Below are positions 46,529 through 57,039 of a DNA stretch of 64,000 bases, piece after piece. Positions within the stretch are counted from its first letter, which is position 1, and the number at the start of each line of letters is the position of its first letter. The position numbers and the translations under genes are program-made. The DNA is from Nilaparvata lugens (lineage: Eukaryota; Arthropoda; Insecta; Hemiptera; Delphacidae): positions 992,001 to 1,056,000 of the forward strand of contig NC_052507.1 of assembly GCF_014356525.2 (NCBI RefSeq), read 5' to 3'. Under the pieces are notes generated by a model that saw only the letters and a program-made list of their open reading frames with translations, ran no database searches and was not told the origin of the DNA.

Positions 46529-47505
46529 CCTATACTATTAAACGAGCAACTTCTGTTTATATGTTTATATGTTTAGATGTTTGGATGTTTAGATGTTTAT
46601 ATGATAGTATTTATTTCACCGGATCTTGGAAACGGCTCTAACGATTCTCACGAAATTCAGAACATAGTAGGTTTATAATATAAAGATTCGATTGCACTAG
46701 GTCTCATACCTCAGAAAACTCGCTGAAGGACATCAAAAGGATAATTATTATTCATCCTTGGAAAAACAGATGATAATAATTATTTCGTCGTCTGTTGGTG
46801 ATGGAAGTGAGTGAGCGAGCTCATGTGTGTGGGACAGTGTCAAAATTATGACTCAGCTGTTGAACTTTTGTAATCATTCAATCAGGTACTTAGTGCCGGT
46901 TGCAAAAAAGCCGGGTTATTTTCAATCCTGATAAATTCCAGTAGATCCATCTTTTTGAAATGGTCACGTGAAATTAATCAGGATTGAAATTCAACCAGCT
47001 TTTGTTCAACCGGGCCTTTGTGAGGGAAATTTTTGCATTCCTCTGGGAATTAATCTCAATTTACTGTGATTAGATAGGACATTTCTGTATGAACTATGAA
47101 TGTTATTATAATTTCCTGTTTTTTAATAAATTTTTTATCCTTTTGTACTCCAGAGCGAAGCTTGGTCCTCGATATTGAAAATTAAGTAGGGAAAATTTCA
47201 TCAGAAAAAATTTTTATAGACATATTTCATTTGATACTCGAGTTTGTTCCGAATAAGATTTGTTCATCTTTTTGAAATGGTCTTCTCTGATTTGGTTCTC
47301 GTGAAGTTAATCCGGATTAAAATTCAAACCGGCTTCTGTGCAACTGGGCCTTCGTGAGGGAAATTCTTGCATTCCTCTGGGAATTGATCTAAATTTAGTG
47401 TTATGAGATTGAACATTTCTATATGAATTTTATTATAATTTCTTCTTTAGTAATAAATTTTGTATACTTTTGTACTCCAGAGCGAAGCTCCCCGATATTA
47501 GTTTC
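46528..47505 (+). mobile_element. HEL-2 copy 2 with MITE G inside
   Basis: TCCTATACTATTAAACGAGC at the left; GAGCGAAGCTCCCCGATATT at the right. G-type blocks (GTGCCGGTTGCAAAAAAG, CAACCGGGCCTTTG) occupy 46,890-47,370, and the 3' part (CCAGAGCGAAGCTTGG / CCAGAGCGAAGCTCC) is duplicated. Confidence 0.65.
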
Positions 47506-47532
47506 ATAAATCAAGTTGATCAGCTACATTAA

Positions 47533-47672
47533 TTGACCGAGCGAAGTGAGGTCTAAGATTCAAGTCGACGGGTTGGCATTTCTCTTAATGTTTAAATGTT
47601 TGAATGTTTATATGTTGCGCATTTACGGCGAAACGCGGTAATAGATTTTAATGAAATTTGACAGTTATGTTC
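47533..47672 (+). mobile_element. HLE-B copy 9, cut by the LTR element
   Basis: TTGACCGAGCGAAG to ATTTGACAGTTATGTTCC, then the LTR begins. The rest of HLE-B is not found beyond the right LTR. Confidence 0.7.
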
Positions 47673-48868
47673 CTTTCAATTAAATACCTTTAATACTAAT
47701 TTTTACTTGCGCAAGTATTACTCTTATTAATTTCTCAATTTATAATAACCCTTTCGGCGAGCTAGCTTTGATCATCAGATTATTTCGAAGCACTAGGGCG
47801 CCCATCACTAAATTCAAATTTAATCACTCACGTGTCGAAAATCTTCTTGTAAGCCGCCGATGTCGATCCAACTCCATGTGGTCCGGGAATATGGTAGCCG
47901 GAATCGTCTCCTCCAAGGGGTTATAAATTGAATTAAAAATGAAAATGACTTCTGCTTCACAATAGCATCACGAAGTCTTTTAAGAAATTAAATAATTTAC
48001 TTTAACTTTAACTTTTACAAAATCATTAGTAAGGTACTTCGCTCTAAAATATTTGGGGTCCTCTTATGGTGGCATCTGGCTGGCGAGAGTTGGTTCTTCC
48101 TTCTCAAGTTTTACAGATCCTCTTTCCGACTTTCAAATTAGCATAAAATTTAAATATCCCAATCCTCCGCCATTAAATTCAAATAGATCTTACAAAAAAT
48201 ACCAAAATATTGCTTAGATTATATGATTAATAATTTCTTTGCATTCGAGCCATATCGATAACATAGATTACACAAATTTTTAACACAAATCTAGTACATT
48301 TATATAAATATATATAAATATTTTTGAGTTGGCCTACAGTTGCCGCCTATTAACTGCCGTTTTACTATTGGTGCATGCAAATTTTATTCGGTATTCATGC
48401 GCCTGGTAACTCTTATTTCCTGAATACATTTAATTATTTTTATTTGGTTTTTTATTTATGCTCTTTGCATGCTAGTTAATATTCTATACATTAATATTAA
48501 TTCCATGCTACCTAATAATTAGCCACGTGGACGGGTGTTTTTTCACATTGCACACCATCTGATTGCAATAAAGCTCTGCCAAGGGGTTTTGGTCAGATTC
48601 TACGTTCTTCGGTTTGATCGATCTCTAGGTCACCGATCCGTGAATACATCTACATAACCTCAATCTTCAAATATTTTATAAATAATCTATTTATGAGTAG
48701 TAAACTTCCTTCAAATCCTTTTTAAGTTCTTGTACCATTTAGCCAGAACAAGCTGATGCTATCTAATCTTGTTTATTATCTGCTTGGCGATATTAGCCAA
48801 TTACTTTATTTCAGACCTATTACTGTTTCTGTTAGGGCTTTTAGTCTACCCAGATTTAAGATGTTACA
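47673..48868 (-). repeat. 3' LTR (left copy)
   Basis: Starts on the plus strand CTTTCAATTAAATACC and ends GATTTAAGATGTTACA. It contains AAGCTCTGCCAAGGGG and CCACGTGGACGGG. Followed inward by CGCGCCCCTGGG. Confidence 0.8.
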
Positions 48869-49812
48869 CGCGCCCCTGGGTTTGAATTCAAAATATTTGA
48901 GAATCACAATGTTTTTAATGAAAACCCACCCTTCAATACATCGATATACACTATACTTTATTTATAAATTATACTCTCATACTTCTATCACAGTTCGCAG
49001 ACATATTTGCTGCATCTCCTTTATACCTTTATCAAATACAATAACAAATTCTCCTCCTCAACACACATAAAATATCATAAATATAAGCTTCTAAACGTAC
49101 TCTTCCTGACAGCACTTAAAACATAGTAATTTTTAAATTCGCCGCTTGCAGGGCCACCAACCTAACTACACACATTTCATAATTCTCACAATGATTCCTT
49201 TTAGACAATAATTTCGATTCACAAACTTCTGGGCTTATATCTTATAGTATTTCTTAGGTCTTAATATAATAATTTTCTATACATCAGGTACAATACTTTT
49301 CTTTTGCTAATGGCTTTTTGGTTTTTTGGTAGCTTGTATTCACTTTAACTCTTTTCAGGTAACAAACGTGGCATAATTAAAAGTAATAAATATAAAACAT
49401 ATAAATAAATATATCGACATTAATAAATATAATAAATAACAATAATAAATAACTTTTTGGGTACAGTATTTCTTTTTATAAACATATGTTCAACAGACGT
49501 CACATATTTGATTTAGGTGGCTTTGCTCAGCTGGTCGCTGTTCTACATTTCATAGTGCTACATGTTACATCAGAATTTGCTGTCGACTTTCATAACTAAC
49601 CTAACTGCTCAATTTTTTCTCTTAAAAAGGTAATTAACAAATTTTAATTTTATTATCCCCGCTTGTGTCCTTTTTTATCTGATGTATATAATTTAATTAC
49701 ATATTTAAAAATTGTTCTTTTTCTTATTGCAGGCTTCTAACGGCTGGAAGGAATTAAAACACTGGATTGTTGCCACGCGGTCCTATACCAAGATTAAATT
49801 TATTAAGGAAGG
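48869..49812 (-). other. 3' internal region of the LTR element
   Basis: AT-rich, no open frame of interest. Confidence 0.5.
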
Positions 49813-51324
49813 TTAGTAATTGGTTTGATAATAATGTTTTCCTTGATTTCTTATCATATTTATTTCAAATTCTGTGATGTGGTTTGTAGAAATTTCGTGG
49901 CTTTCCCGTATCTTTTGGTTTTCTGCTTGTAGCTGTTGTAGGCTGGCTAGGTTATCTGCTGTTGATTTGTGAGGCTGTCCTATTGATAACTTATCCTTCA
50001 TAAATTTAAAGCCCTTGTATCTGGTGTATTCCTTTAAATAATTCCAAGCTTCATTTATGATAATTCCTTTTAATCCATTCTTTTTCCAATCAATCTGTAC
50101 TCTTAACTCATCCTTCCTTTCATTATTTTCATCTAATATTCTTAATTTCGGCTCATTATAACTCATTATGCTCCAGACAATAAACATTTTTATAATATTA
50201 GCTTCCCAATTATCAATAATAGATTCTTTCAATACCAACAATACAATATTTTCCATCATATCTACAACACAGTATTTTATTAATATAACAGCCATTATAA
50301 CAAATATTAAACACCATATACAAACATTTATTATCTTTTTAATAGCATAATCTCTCATCATATAATAACTATTTACTTCCATTTTATTAATATAACTTTT
50401 TATTGCTTCCATTCTTTTCAAACACTGTTTATCCTTTATTAGTTCCCACAAGTAATCCATTTTGTTATTGCCCATGCACGAATCCATATTTGTTCTATCA
50501 GTAGCTCTGTTTCTGTCATATTTCTTTGGCCTATTATTCCGGTCACATCGTTGATCATCTTCCTTAAAACGAATGTGCCGCGGATGCACGCCGTCGGTCC
50601 GCTCCTGTCCTCCTCGGTGTCGGTCCGGTGTTCTTCTTTGCCTCTTGAAGCGTGCATGCGGCTTCCATCGGCGCGCGCGGTTCCTCCTTCGTCGCTTCTT
50701 CCGCCTCCGGGCCTTACGATGCTGGTACCTCTTCTCCCAAATGCCGTCCTCTCTGTCCTGATGTCGGTCGGGTGTCCTCGGGCGCCTCCGTCTCCGGGCC
50801 TTACGATGGTCGCTCCTCTTATCCGGTAGTCCGTCCTCCCTGTTGTCGTCCTCTTGGTCCGGGTCCTTGGTCTGCTGTGGGGTCAAATGATGCGCGGGTG
50901 TGGTGTGCAGATACATGGTGGCGGTCTCTTGATGTGCGGGCTGCTCTTCCTGCGGTGATGGGTCTTCGGCGGGAAACAATATACTTAAAATGGGTTGTTG
51001 CTTGCGGCTGGTTTTAATTGCATGGTGGGCGGTGGTTTTTGGTGGTGGTTTATCTGGTGTTAACATCTGTTTTTCTAATATTTTCGGTTCTTCTAATAAT
51101 ATTTCCGGTAAATCATTTCTAAAGGTGGTGTATGATGTTGAAATATCTTGATTTTCTTTGTTTGTTTCATTGGAGCTTGTCGGTGTTATATCGGGGTTAT
51201 CATATAGTCCTGGTTTATTAGCTGTAGTTTTCTGTATATCTGGTGGCGGGTCGTTGGGTGTTGGGTTCCGGGTTTTTTGTTGATTCAATCCTATTGCATG
51301 TGCTAATGTATAATTCTGCTCCAA
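49813..51324 (-). CDS. LTR-element ORF2, unrecognised Pro/Arg-rich membrane-segment protein
   Basis: I do not recognise this protein. The frame is open for 503 codons, but its first codon at 51,324 is TTG and no stop-free ATG is close; the first in-frame ATG is near residue 87, so the true start or a frameshift from ORF1 is uncertain. Residues 1-135 are Pro/Thr/Asn-rich. Residues ~158-251 are extremely Arg-rich with an imperfect repeat (HRKARRRRRPRTPDRH, then HRKARRRKKRRRRN), coded by GC-rich DNA unlike the rest. Residues ~329-352 form one hydrophobic segment (CIWCLIFVIMAVILIKYCVV). The C-terminal ~50 residues look coiled-coil-prone (LASLQQLQAENQKIRE). The Arg-rich part could bind nucleic acid like a nucleocapsid, and the membrane segment could be envelope-like, but both are guesses. 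No zinc knuckle, protease or polymerase motif is seen. Confidence 0.55.
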   Translation of the reverse strand: MEQNYTLAHAIGLNQQKTRNPTPNDPPPDIQKTTANKPGLYDNPDITPTSSNETNKENQDISTSYTTFRNDLPEILLEEPKILEKQMLTPDKPPPKTTAHHAIKTSRKQQPILSILFPAEDPSPQEEQPAHQETATMYLHTTPAHHLTPQQTKDPDQEDDNREDGLPDKRSDHRKARRRRRPRTPDRHQDREDGIWEKRYQHRKARRRKKRRRRNRARRWKPHARFKRQRRTPDRHRGGQERTDGVHPRHIRFKEDDQRCDRNNRPKKYDRNRATDRTNMDSCMGNNKMDYLWELIKDKQCLKRMEAIKSYINKMEVNSYYMMRDYAIKKIINVCIWCLIFVIMAVILIKYCVVDMMENIVLLVLKESIIDNWEANIIKMFIVWSIMSYNEPKLRILDENNERKDELRVQIDWKKNGLKGIIINEAWNYLKEYTRYKGFKFMKDKLSIGQPHKSTADNLASLQQLQAENQKIRESHEISTNHITEFEINMIRNQGKHYYQTNY

Positions 51325-51343
51325 TACTGTTCCAGGAAGACAG

Positions 51344-52231
51344 CTACAAACTCATCCAATGATGTAATTCATGGACTCTACTCCGAAAGAACATCAGGGG
51401 TTCGCCAATCAATAAACTAGTCAAACGAAGACGCCAAAAATTCCAAGAGGTGGGTGTTAATGATTGAACTAGTTTTATCTGATCTATAAATTCTTTAGGT
51501 TGGAGATAGCGGTCTGTATTGTCAAAACGGCCTAATTCATTGAAACTGTGTAGTGAATCAAACGTTGCTATGGGAATAGGCTCTATATTCTCGTGCGGAA
51601 ATTGATGTATTTGACTTTCAAGTTGTACCAACTTCTCTTGGGCCTGTTTCCAATGACTAGAAGCTTCTGTTTCATTATCTACTACTTCGGCATTTAATTC
51701 AGATGAAAATAATTGCTGTTCTCCAACGGCTGTCTCCAATGAATTAAGTTGTACTTTGTTTTGATTTATATCAGAATTTAGGTGAGCTATTTGTGTAGAT
51801 TTACTATTCTGTTGTTTATTTATGGAAATAAGTTGACTATTGTTCCTGTTTGTAGCTATTTCATGAATTTGTGAAGTGTTTTGTGCTGGTAGGTTATCTA
51901 TTCTTTCCGCAGTCTCCTTACCCATTCTTACCGATGTATCCTTCAGTGATTCCCGCATTTCCTTCATTTCCGCCTTTAAGTTCTTCATTACTGTGGTCAT
52001 TGTTTTTTCTAAACTATTAGAAAATGACTTGATCATCCCCTCTACTATAACCCTCCTTATTGCTTCTTGGGAGACATTTAACGGTTTATTACTGTTCACA
52101 GGATTCTTGGCGGTGATTGAAGATATCTGGGCGTTGGACTCCATCGCGCCCCCCTCAGCGTCGATCTCCGCTACTATCGCCGTCTGCAGTGTGTCTGCTA
52201 CCTTACTTTGCGTGGACGAAAAGAGACTCAT
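51344..52231 (-). CDS. Gag-like ORF1 of the LTR element, frameshifted at its end
   Basis: 295 codons from ATG at 52,231. Residues ~65-115 are charged and coiled-coil-like (LKAEMKEMRESLKD). From ~220 on, the pattern PKEFIDQIKLVQ...WNFWRLRLTSLLIGEP...FFRSR resembles the capsid region of arthropod LTR-retrotransposon Gag, which assembles virus-like particles in the cytoplasm. The frame stops at TAG just after HHWMSL. In the neighbouring frame across the stop the sequence reads DEF...FLEQYW, the usual continuation of such capsid domains, so a single base appears to be missing near 51,350. This may be a real mutation, an assembly error in a short G run, or a frameshift site. No zinc knuckle follows in this frame. 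Confidence 0.65.
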   Translation of the reverse strand: MSLFSSTQSKVADTLQTAIVAEIDAEGGAMESNAQISSITAKNPVNSNKPLNVSQEAIRRVIVEGMIKSFSNSLEKTMTTVMKNLKAEMKEMRESLKDTSVRMGKETAERIDNLPAQNTSQIHEIATNRNNSQLISINKQQNSKSTQIAHLNSDINQNKVQLNSLETAVGEQQLFSSELNAEVVDNETEASSHWKQAQEKLVQLESQIHQFPHENIEPIPIATFDSLHSFNELGRFDNTDRYLQPKEFIDQIKLVQSLTPTSWNFWRLRLTSLLIGEPLMFFRSRVHELHHWMSL

Positions 52232-53462
52232 ATTTTAAAAATGGATTAAGTGTCAAGTGTTTGTTAAAAAAGTGAAAGTTTTGGCCAACAAGGCATTAAT
52301 AAGGACACAAATGAGGATAGGCCTATGGACATTACAAGCCAGGTAACCTATTTATTACTTAAGCTCTTATAATATAATAATACTATTCATTGATTTCTGA
52401 CTAGCAGTTTAGGCCCATAAAATATAATAGCTCTCTCTATAATATATTTTCTACAATAATAATAATATAAAATTTTCTTTAAAACATATAATTTCTCTTT
52501 ATTTAAAGCTATTGATTCCCCAAAAAGTAATACAAATTTCCTTCGCCAGTTTTCCTCACAACTCGTATAAGTTATCTATAATTTTCAATATGGTTATTGA
52601 CTTAATTTCAAATAATTATTCGATGAGCTTGGCTCTCATCATCAGTCCCACGTTGGTACGACATGTCTTTGTGTCACGTTATTCTTTATATTTAAATAAC
52701 GATTAGCCTCCTGCTTGGCATCAGTCGGTAAAGCATGAGATTTAATATAATTAGGTCGTGGTTTTTCTAATAGTATTCAGTCTTAAAAAATCTTGATAGG
52801 CCTAGATATGGGCTTCTCCTATAACTCTTGTAATTCAATAAATAATAATATATATAAAATGATACTTATACTATAGAGATGAGGAATAAAAAATAAATTG
52901 CACACCATGAAAATTTCACACATATATTACACAAATAATGCAAAGATCAATCGAGGCAAAAAATATATATAGAGCGATAAAAAATATAATATAAAAAATA
53001 GAACAATAATTTTATCAGCAAAATATCACAGGCTAAACTTTATATTCTAGATTTATGGCACGAATCATTACCATGTGCCTTTATCTTAAAATCATATGCA
53101 TTCTTTTGCATGTAGCTGCGACATGCACTTGCTAATACTTGTCGACTTGGATAATTCAATCAAAAATATGTGCTCTAAGATCAGCTTGATAAATTAGCCA
53201 CTAATAATCCAAATATATATATAATTAAAATCTCTAGTATTTAGTAGATTTATTTGTATTGAATATATATTTTTATCTCAGGGTGCAAGATTCGGCACCT
53301 GACGGAATAGGTAGAGCCATTCATCTAGTGAATTAGAACTATGATAAATTATCGCAAATTGTATTGCAAAAAATTAAATATTGTATGCATACGTTTGATA
53401 GCCTAGATTTCGTACTTCTTTGATTAAATAGAAATTTCTAAAATATTGATCTATATATTTTT
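52232..53462 (-). other. Leader region of the LTR element
   Basis: About 1.2 kb between 5' LTR and ORF1 with no sizeable open frame on the minus strand; AT-rich, several ATATAT runs. Confidence 0.5.
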
Positions 53463-54657
53463 CTTTCAATTAAATACCTTTAATACTAATTTTTACTTGC
53501 GCAAGTATTACTCTTATTAATTTCTCAATTTATAATAACCCTTTCGGCGAGCTAGCTTTGATCATCAGATTATTTCGAAGCACTAGGGCGCCCATCACTA
53601 AATTCAAATTTAATCACTCACGTGTCGAAAATCTTCTTGTAAGCCGCCGATGTCGATCCAACTCCATGTGGTCCGGGAATATGGTAGCCGGAATCGTCTC
53701 CTCCAAGGGGTTATAAATTGAATTAAAAATGAAAATGACTTCTGCTTCACAATAGCATCACGAAGTCTTTTAAGAAATTAAATAATTTACTTTAACTTTA
53801 ACTTTTACAAAATCATTAGTAAGGTACTTCGCTCTAAAATATTTGGGGTCCTCTTATGGTGGCATCTGGCTGGCGAGAGTTGGTTCTTCCTTCTCAAGTT
53901 TTACAGATCCTCTTTCCGACTTTCAAATTAGCATAAAATTTAAATATCCCAATCCTCCGCCATTAAATTCAAATAGATCTTACAAAAAATGCCAAAATAT
54001 TGCTTAGATTATATGATTAATAATTTCTTTGCATTCGAGCCATATTGATAACATAGATTACACAAATTTTTACACAAATCTAGTACATTTATATAAATAT
54101 ATATAAATATTTTTGAATTGGCCTACAGTTGCCGCCTATTAACTGCCGTTTTACTATTGGTGCATGCAAATTTTATTCGGTATTCATGCGCCTGGTAACT
54201 CTTATTTCCTGAATACATTAAATTATTTTTATTTGGTTTTTTATTTATGCTCTTTGCATGCTAGTTAATATTCTATACATTAATATTAATTCCATGCTAC
54301 CTAATAATTAGCCACGTGGACGGGTGTTTTTTCACATTGCACACCATCCGATTGCAATAAAGCTCTGCCAAGGGGTTTTGGTCAGATTCTACGTTCTTCG
54401 GTTTGATCGATCTCTAGGTCACCGATCCGTGAATACATCTACATAACCTCAATCTTCAAATATTTTATAAATAATCTATTTATGAGTAGTAAACTTCCTT
54501 CAAATCCTTTTTAAGTTCTTGTACCATTTAGCCAGAACAAGCTGATGCTATCTAATCTTGTTTATTATCTGCTTGGCGATATTAGCCAATTACTTTATTT
54601 CAGACCTATTACTGTTTCTGTTAGGGCTTTTAGTCTACCCAGATTTAAGATGTTACA
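53463..54657 (-). repeat. 5' LTR (right copy)
   Basis: Differs from the left copy at only a few visible places (e.g. AATGCC for AATACC, CATATTGAT for CATATCGAT, one A fewer in TTTTTACAC). Confidence 0.8.
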
Positions 54658-54880
54658 ACAGTCAACCAGATGTCTTCCTAATTCAATTTCCAAGAAGCCT
54701 CTCGAACAGAACATATTTGATAAACTCCAAACTCAGTCACTCCAAACCCACTCAAACTACTTGGGCAAACTAATACTTGACTTGAACCCTGACATAAGCT
54801 CTTCAAAGTGTTCCTTGCTTAGACAGCTAGGTTGCAAGGTAGTTAATGAATGTTGTTGCCTGATTGAACACTTCATATAG
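54658..54880. other. Right flank of the LTR element, unassigned
   Basis: ACAGTCAACCAG... is not the continuation of HLE-B expected from the left flank. Confidence 0.45.
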
Positions 54881-54924
54881 TAAGTGCCGGTTGCACAAAA
54901 GTTGGTTAAATTTTAATCATGAAT

Positions 54925-56305
54925 TATAAATTAAAATATTTAGGGATAATTATTGACGAATACCTGTCATGGCATTTTCATTTAGCTTTTTTATGTAGAA
55001 AACTCAAATATATTTCTTTTAAATTCTACAAAATGAACAAAATACTCAAACTTCAGGATTTAAAAACAGTTTATTTTGCTTTCGTGCAATCCATATTAGA
55101 ATATGGGATAACAATCTGGGGTACAGCTTTCGATAGTCATTCAGATAACGTATTTATCACTCAAGTGTATTATAAAAACAATATTGTTATTAGAGAAACA
55201 ATAGTAGAGAAAGCCCTATACTCTGCTGCCGAATTTTATTTGTGAAAAGGGGCTGTAGAGTGTAACTTAACTATAATATTATTATTTAACGAAAATCCAA
55301 ATAATTGCTGCAAATCACCCCGAAGACCTCTGCTACTGCAGACATTGACAACAGGGTTAACAGCTAGATGGAAATTCGATGAGAACTACTATCCAAAAAT
55401 TAGTTGCCAGCCCGGGAATCGAACCCGGTACCTCCCAATTGAAACTTAATTTAATTCCATCTGTAACTTAACTTTTTGTGACTTTCATTTCCATGTGAAT
55501 TTGATGAGATACATCATAGAGTGTGTTTATTTATTTACTTTCAAGAAGTTAGAACTAAGTCTTTTAAATATAATTTTGTTCTAGTATTGACATGTCACCA
55601 GTCAAATGAGTTTTACTCAAAAATTGATGTAATGTGACGATAAATAAATGAAATGAAATTGAATAAACCTCGATTGCATCCAACTAATCTGCTATTTGAA
55701 GGATTTGATGCGATGACTGTATGGCAATTGTACTTAAAAACTCAGCAAAGTATATTATTAAGTATAAAAACAAATATTTATCAAATGATATAGTTCAATA
55801 TGATTTTAGACCAAATACAACGTATAAATCCAAAATTTATAAAACAAAACTCACAGTAGTTAGGAGGTAGATCATATTTAATATGTACACGATTCATAAA
55901 TGAATTGCCTTTTGATCTGAAAGCGAGAATTAATTACAAAATACTGGAAAATTGGATAATAGAAAACTATTTCTTTTTAATTGAAAGCATTATCTTATCA
56001 TTGAAACATATTTTAAAGCTTGGATTATTTATTTTTATTTTTCCTCTATTATTGTATAAAACTAGGAAACAACCAATGTAACAAATTTATTCAAGCATAA
56101 CTAAGCTGATTGCAACTCTCACCAGCGGGCAAGGCTTAATTCCTTTTGCTGGTGATGCCAAATTACACATGAAAAGCATCTAATTATGATTTTAGTATCA
56201 TTTATAACTTTTTATCTTTTATTTTATACTTTTGATCATAATATTATGTATTTTCTTCTATTTGTTTCAAATATGTATTTATTGTATGGAAAATAAATGA
56301 TTTGA
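54925..56305 (+). pseudogene. Non-LTR retrotransposon ORF2, RT 3' part to tail, split
   Basis: From 54,931 the frame reads YLGIIIDEYLSWHFH, then KLKYISFKFYK, then VYFAFVQSILEYGITIWG: the end of the palm and thumb-proximal part of a LINE reverse transcriptase. It breaks off near 55,170. The same reading continues at 55,660 with LNKPRLHPTNLLFEGF and, with stops and shifts, to RSYLICTRFINELPFDLKARI near 55,940. The 3' UTR ends at about 56,300 with AAAATAAATGATTTGATTTG. The catalytic YADD region is absent. It is 5'-truncated, has internal stops, and is interrupted by ~480 bp containing a SINE. The ATG at 54,919 belongs to the host MITE G, not to the LINE. Jockey/CR1/RTE-type is likely, exact clade unknown. 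Confidence 0.75.
55250..55655 (-). mobile_element. tRNA-related SINE within the LINE fragment
   Basis: On the minus strand, GGTTCGATTCCCGGG at about 55,411-55,426 is a canonical RNA polymerase III B box (TpsiC-arm sequence). Further on lie GTCTGCAGTAGCAGAGG and GGGGTGATTTGCAG, found doubled in the palindrome at 43.6 kb. An A box is not clear. No cloverleaf can be built, so it is not a tRNA gene. Confidence 0.65.
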
Positions 56306-57039
56306 TTTGAAAAATTTCCACGAGATACAATCAGAAAAGCCGTCACCTCAAAAAAGCCTTAACTGATTGGTTTTCGTGGAGATATTAAAATTTAATATAT
56401 AAATATATTAAAATTTAACCGGCTTTTGTGCAACCGGGCATGAGTATTCAATATTGCTGCTTGACAATTAATTCGATCAAATCTCGAGGTTTTGGCATTT
56501 TTACAGTTTTGTTTTTGGAAAGCGGTACTATTGCTAAATTGGACTCAAGGTGTTCTATTTTTATTTTCGACGCAGGTTCAACGCTCGGACTTGAAAACAG
56601 TCCGCTTACGATTCAATTCTTCATGAAATGTTTGTCATTATTTAATTAATACTTTTCTCTATAGAATTGAACAGAATATAATGTAATTATATCATAGTTT
56701 ATAGAACATTGTTATATTATACCATAGTTTAATGTGCCTGTAATAGTTTAATTGAAATAGTTTGTTATGCTTGTTGAACTCTCTTCGAAGAGTAAAGAGC
56801 TGACCAAGAATCAAACTTCTTAAACAAGATTTGAAGAAATGTTTTCATTTTGAAAGGTGCGAGAGAGACGCTGCGTTTACATTGGTCAAGTAACCTTTGA
56901 ATCAAGGTTTTAACGTTTCAATTGAATAGATGATTTTGAAAACTTGTAGTCAAGTTCATTGGAATTCCAGCTTGAAACTTCGAAAGTATATTAATCATGA
57001 AGTAAATCAATCTCAAAGTTTTCTACTCACTTTTCAAGC

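Larger units (their letters stand above)
47673..54657 (-). mobile_element. LTR-retrotransposon-like element without pol
   Basis: About 6,985 bp bounded by direct repeats of 1,196 and 1,195 bp. On the minus strand the repeat begins TGTAACATC, as LTRs do; the other end (AATTGAAAG) lacks CA. Between them are a ~1.2 kb leader, a Gag-like ORF, an unassigned ORF and ~0.9 kb of 3' region. No protease, reverse transcriptase or integrase frame is seen. No clear tRNA primer site follows the 5' LTR; CCAGGGGCGCG just before the 3' LTR is a weak purine tract. Comparing the LTRs by eye shows five substitutions and one indel, which suggests a young insertion. It would need another element's polymerase to move. 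Confidence 0.75.
54881..56440. mobile_element. MITE G opened by a LINE fragment
   Basis: Left end AAGTGCCGGTTGCACAAAAG and right end CTTTTGTGCAACCGGGCA are inverted repeats. Left G sequence (TTAAATTTTAATCATG) passes straight into LINE coding sequence; G resumes at about 56,310 with CCACGAGATACAATC. Confidence 0.7.

Noticed and set aside
48756..49070. 104- and 111-codon frames starting alike at 48,756 and 54,545
   Set aside because: They begin in the two LTR copies and run out into different flanks; the shared part is LTR sequence.
50551..51017. Plus-strand frames opposite ORF2
   Set aside because: Shadow frames of the GC-rich Arg-coding island on the minus strand.
49813..51324. Calling ORF2 a viral envelope protein
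   Set aside because: It has one hydrophobic segment but no signal peptide, cleavage site or fusion-peptide features, and an Arg-rich middle atypical of envelopes.
55405..55440. tRNA gene suggested by GGTTCGATTCCCGG
   Set aside because: Only a B-box/TpsiC-arm is present; no acceptor stem or anticodon arm can be formed. Called a SINE.
56428..56649. 73-codon frame also present in the right arm (59,927-60,136, minus strand)
   Set aside because: The duplication is explained by the palindrome; no domain is recognised, and non-coding parts of the arms are equally conserved.
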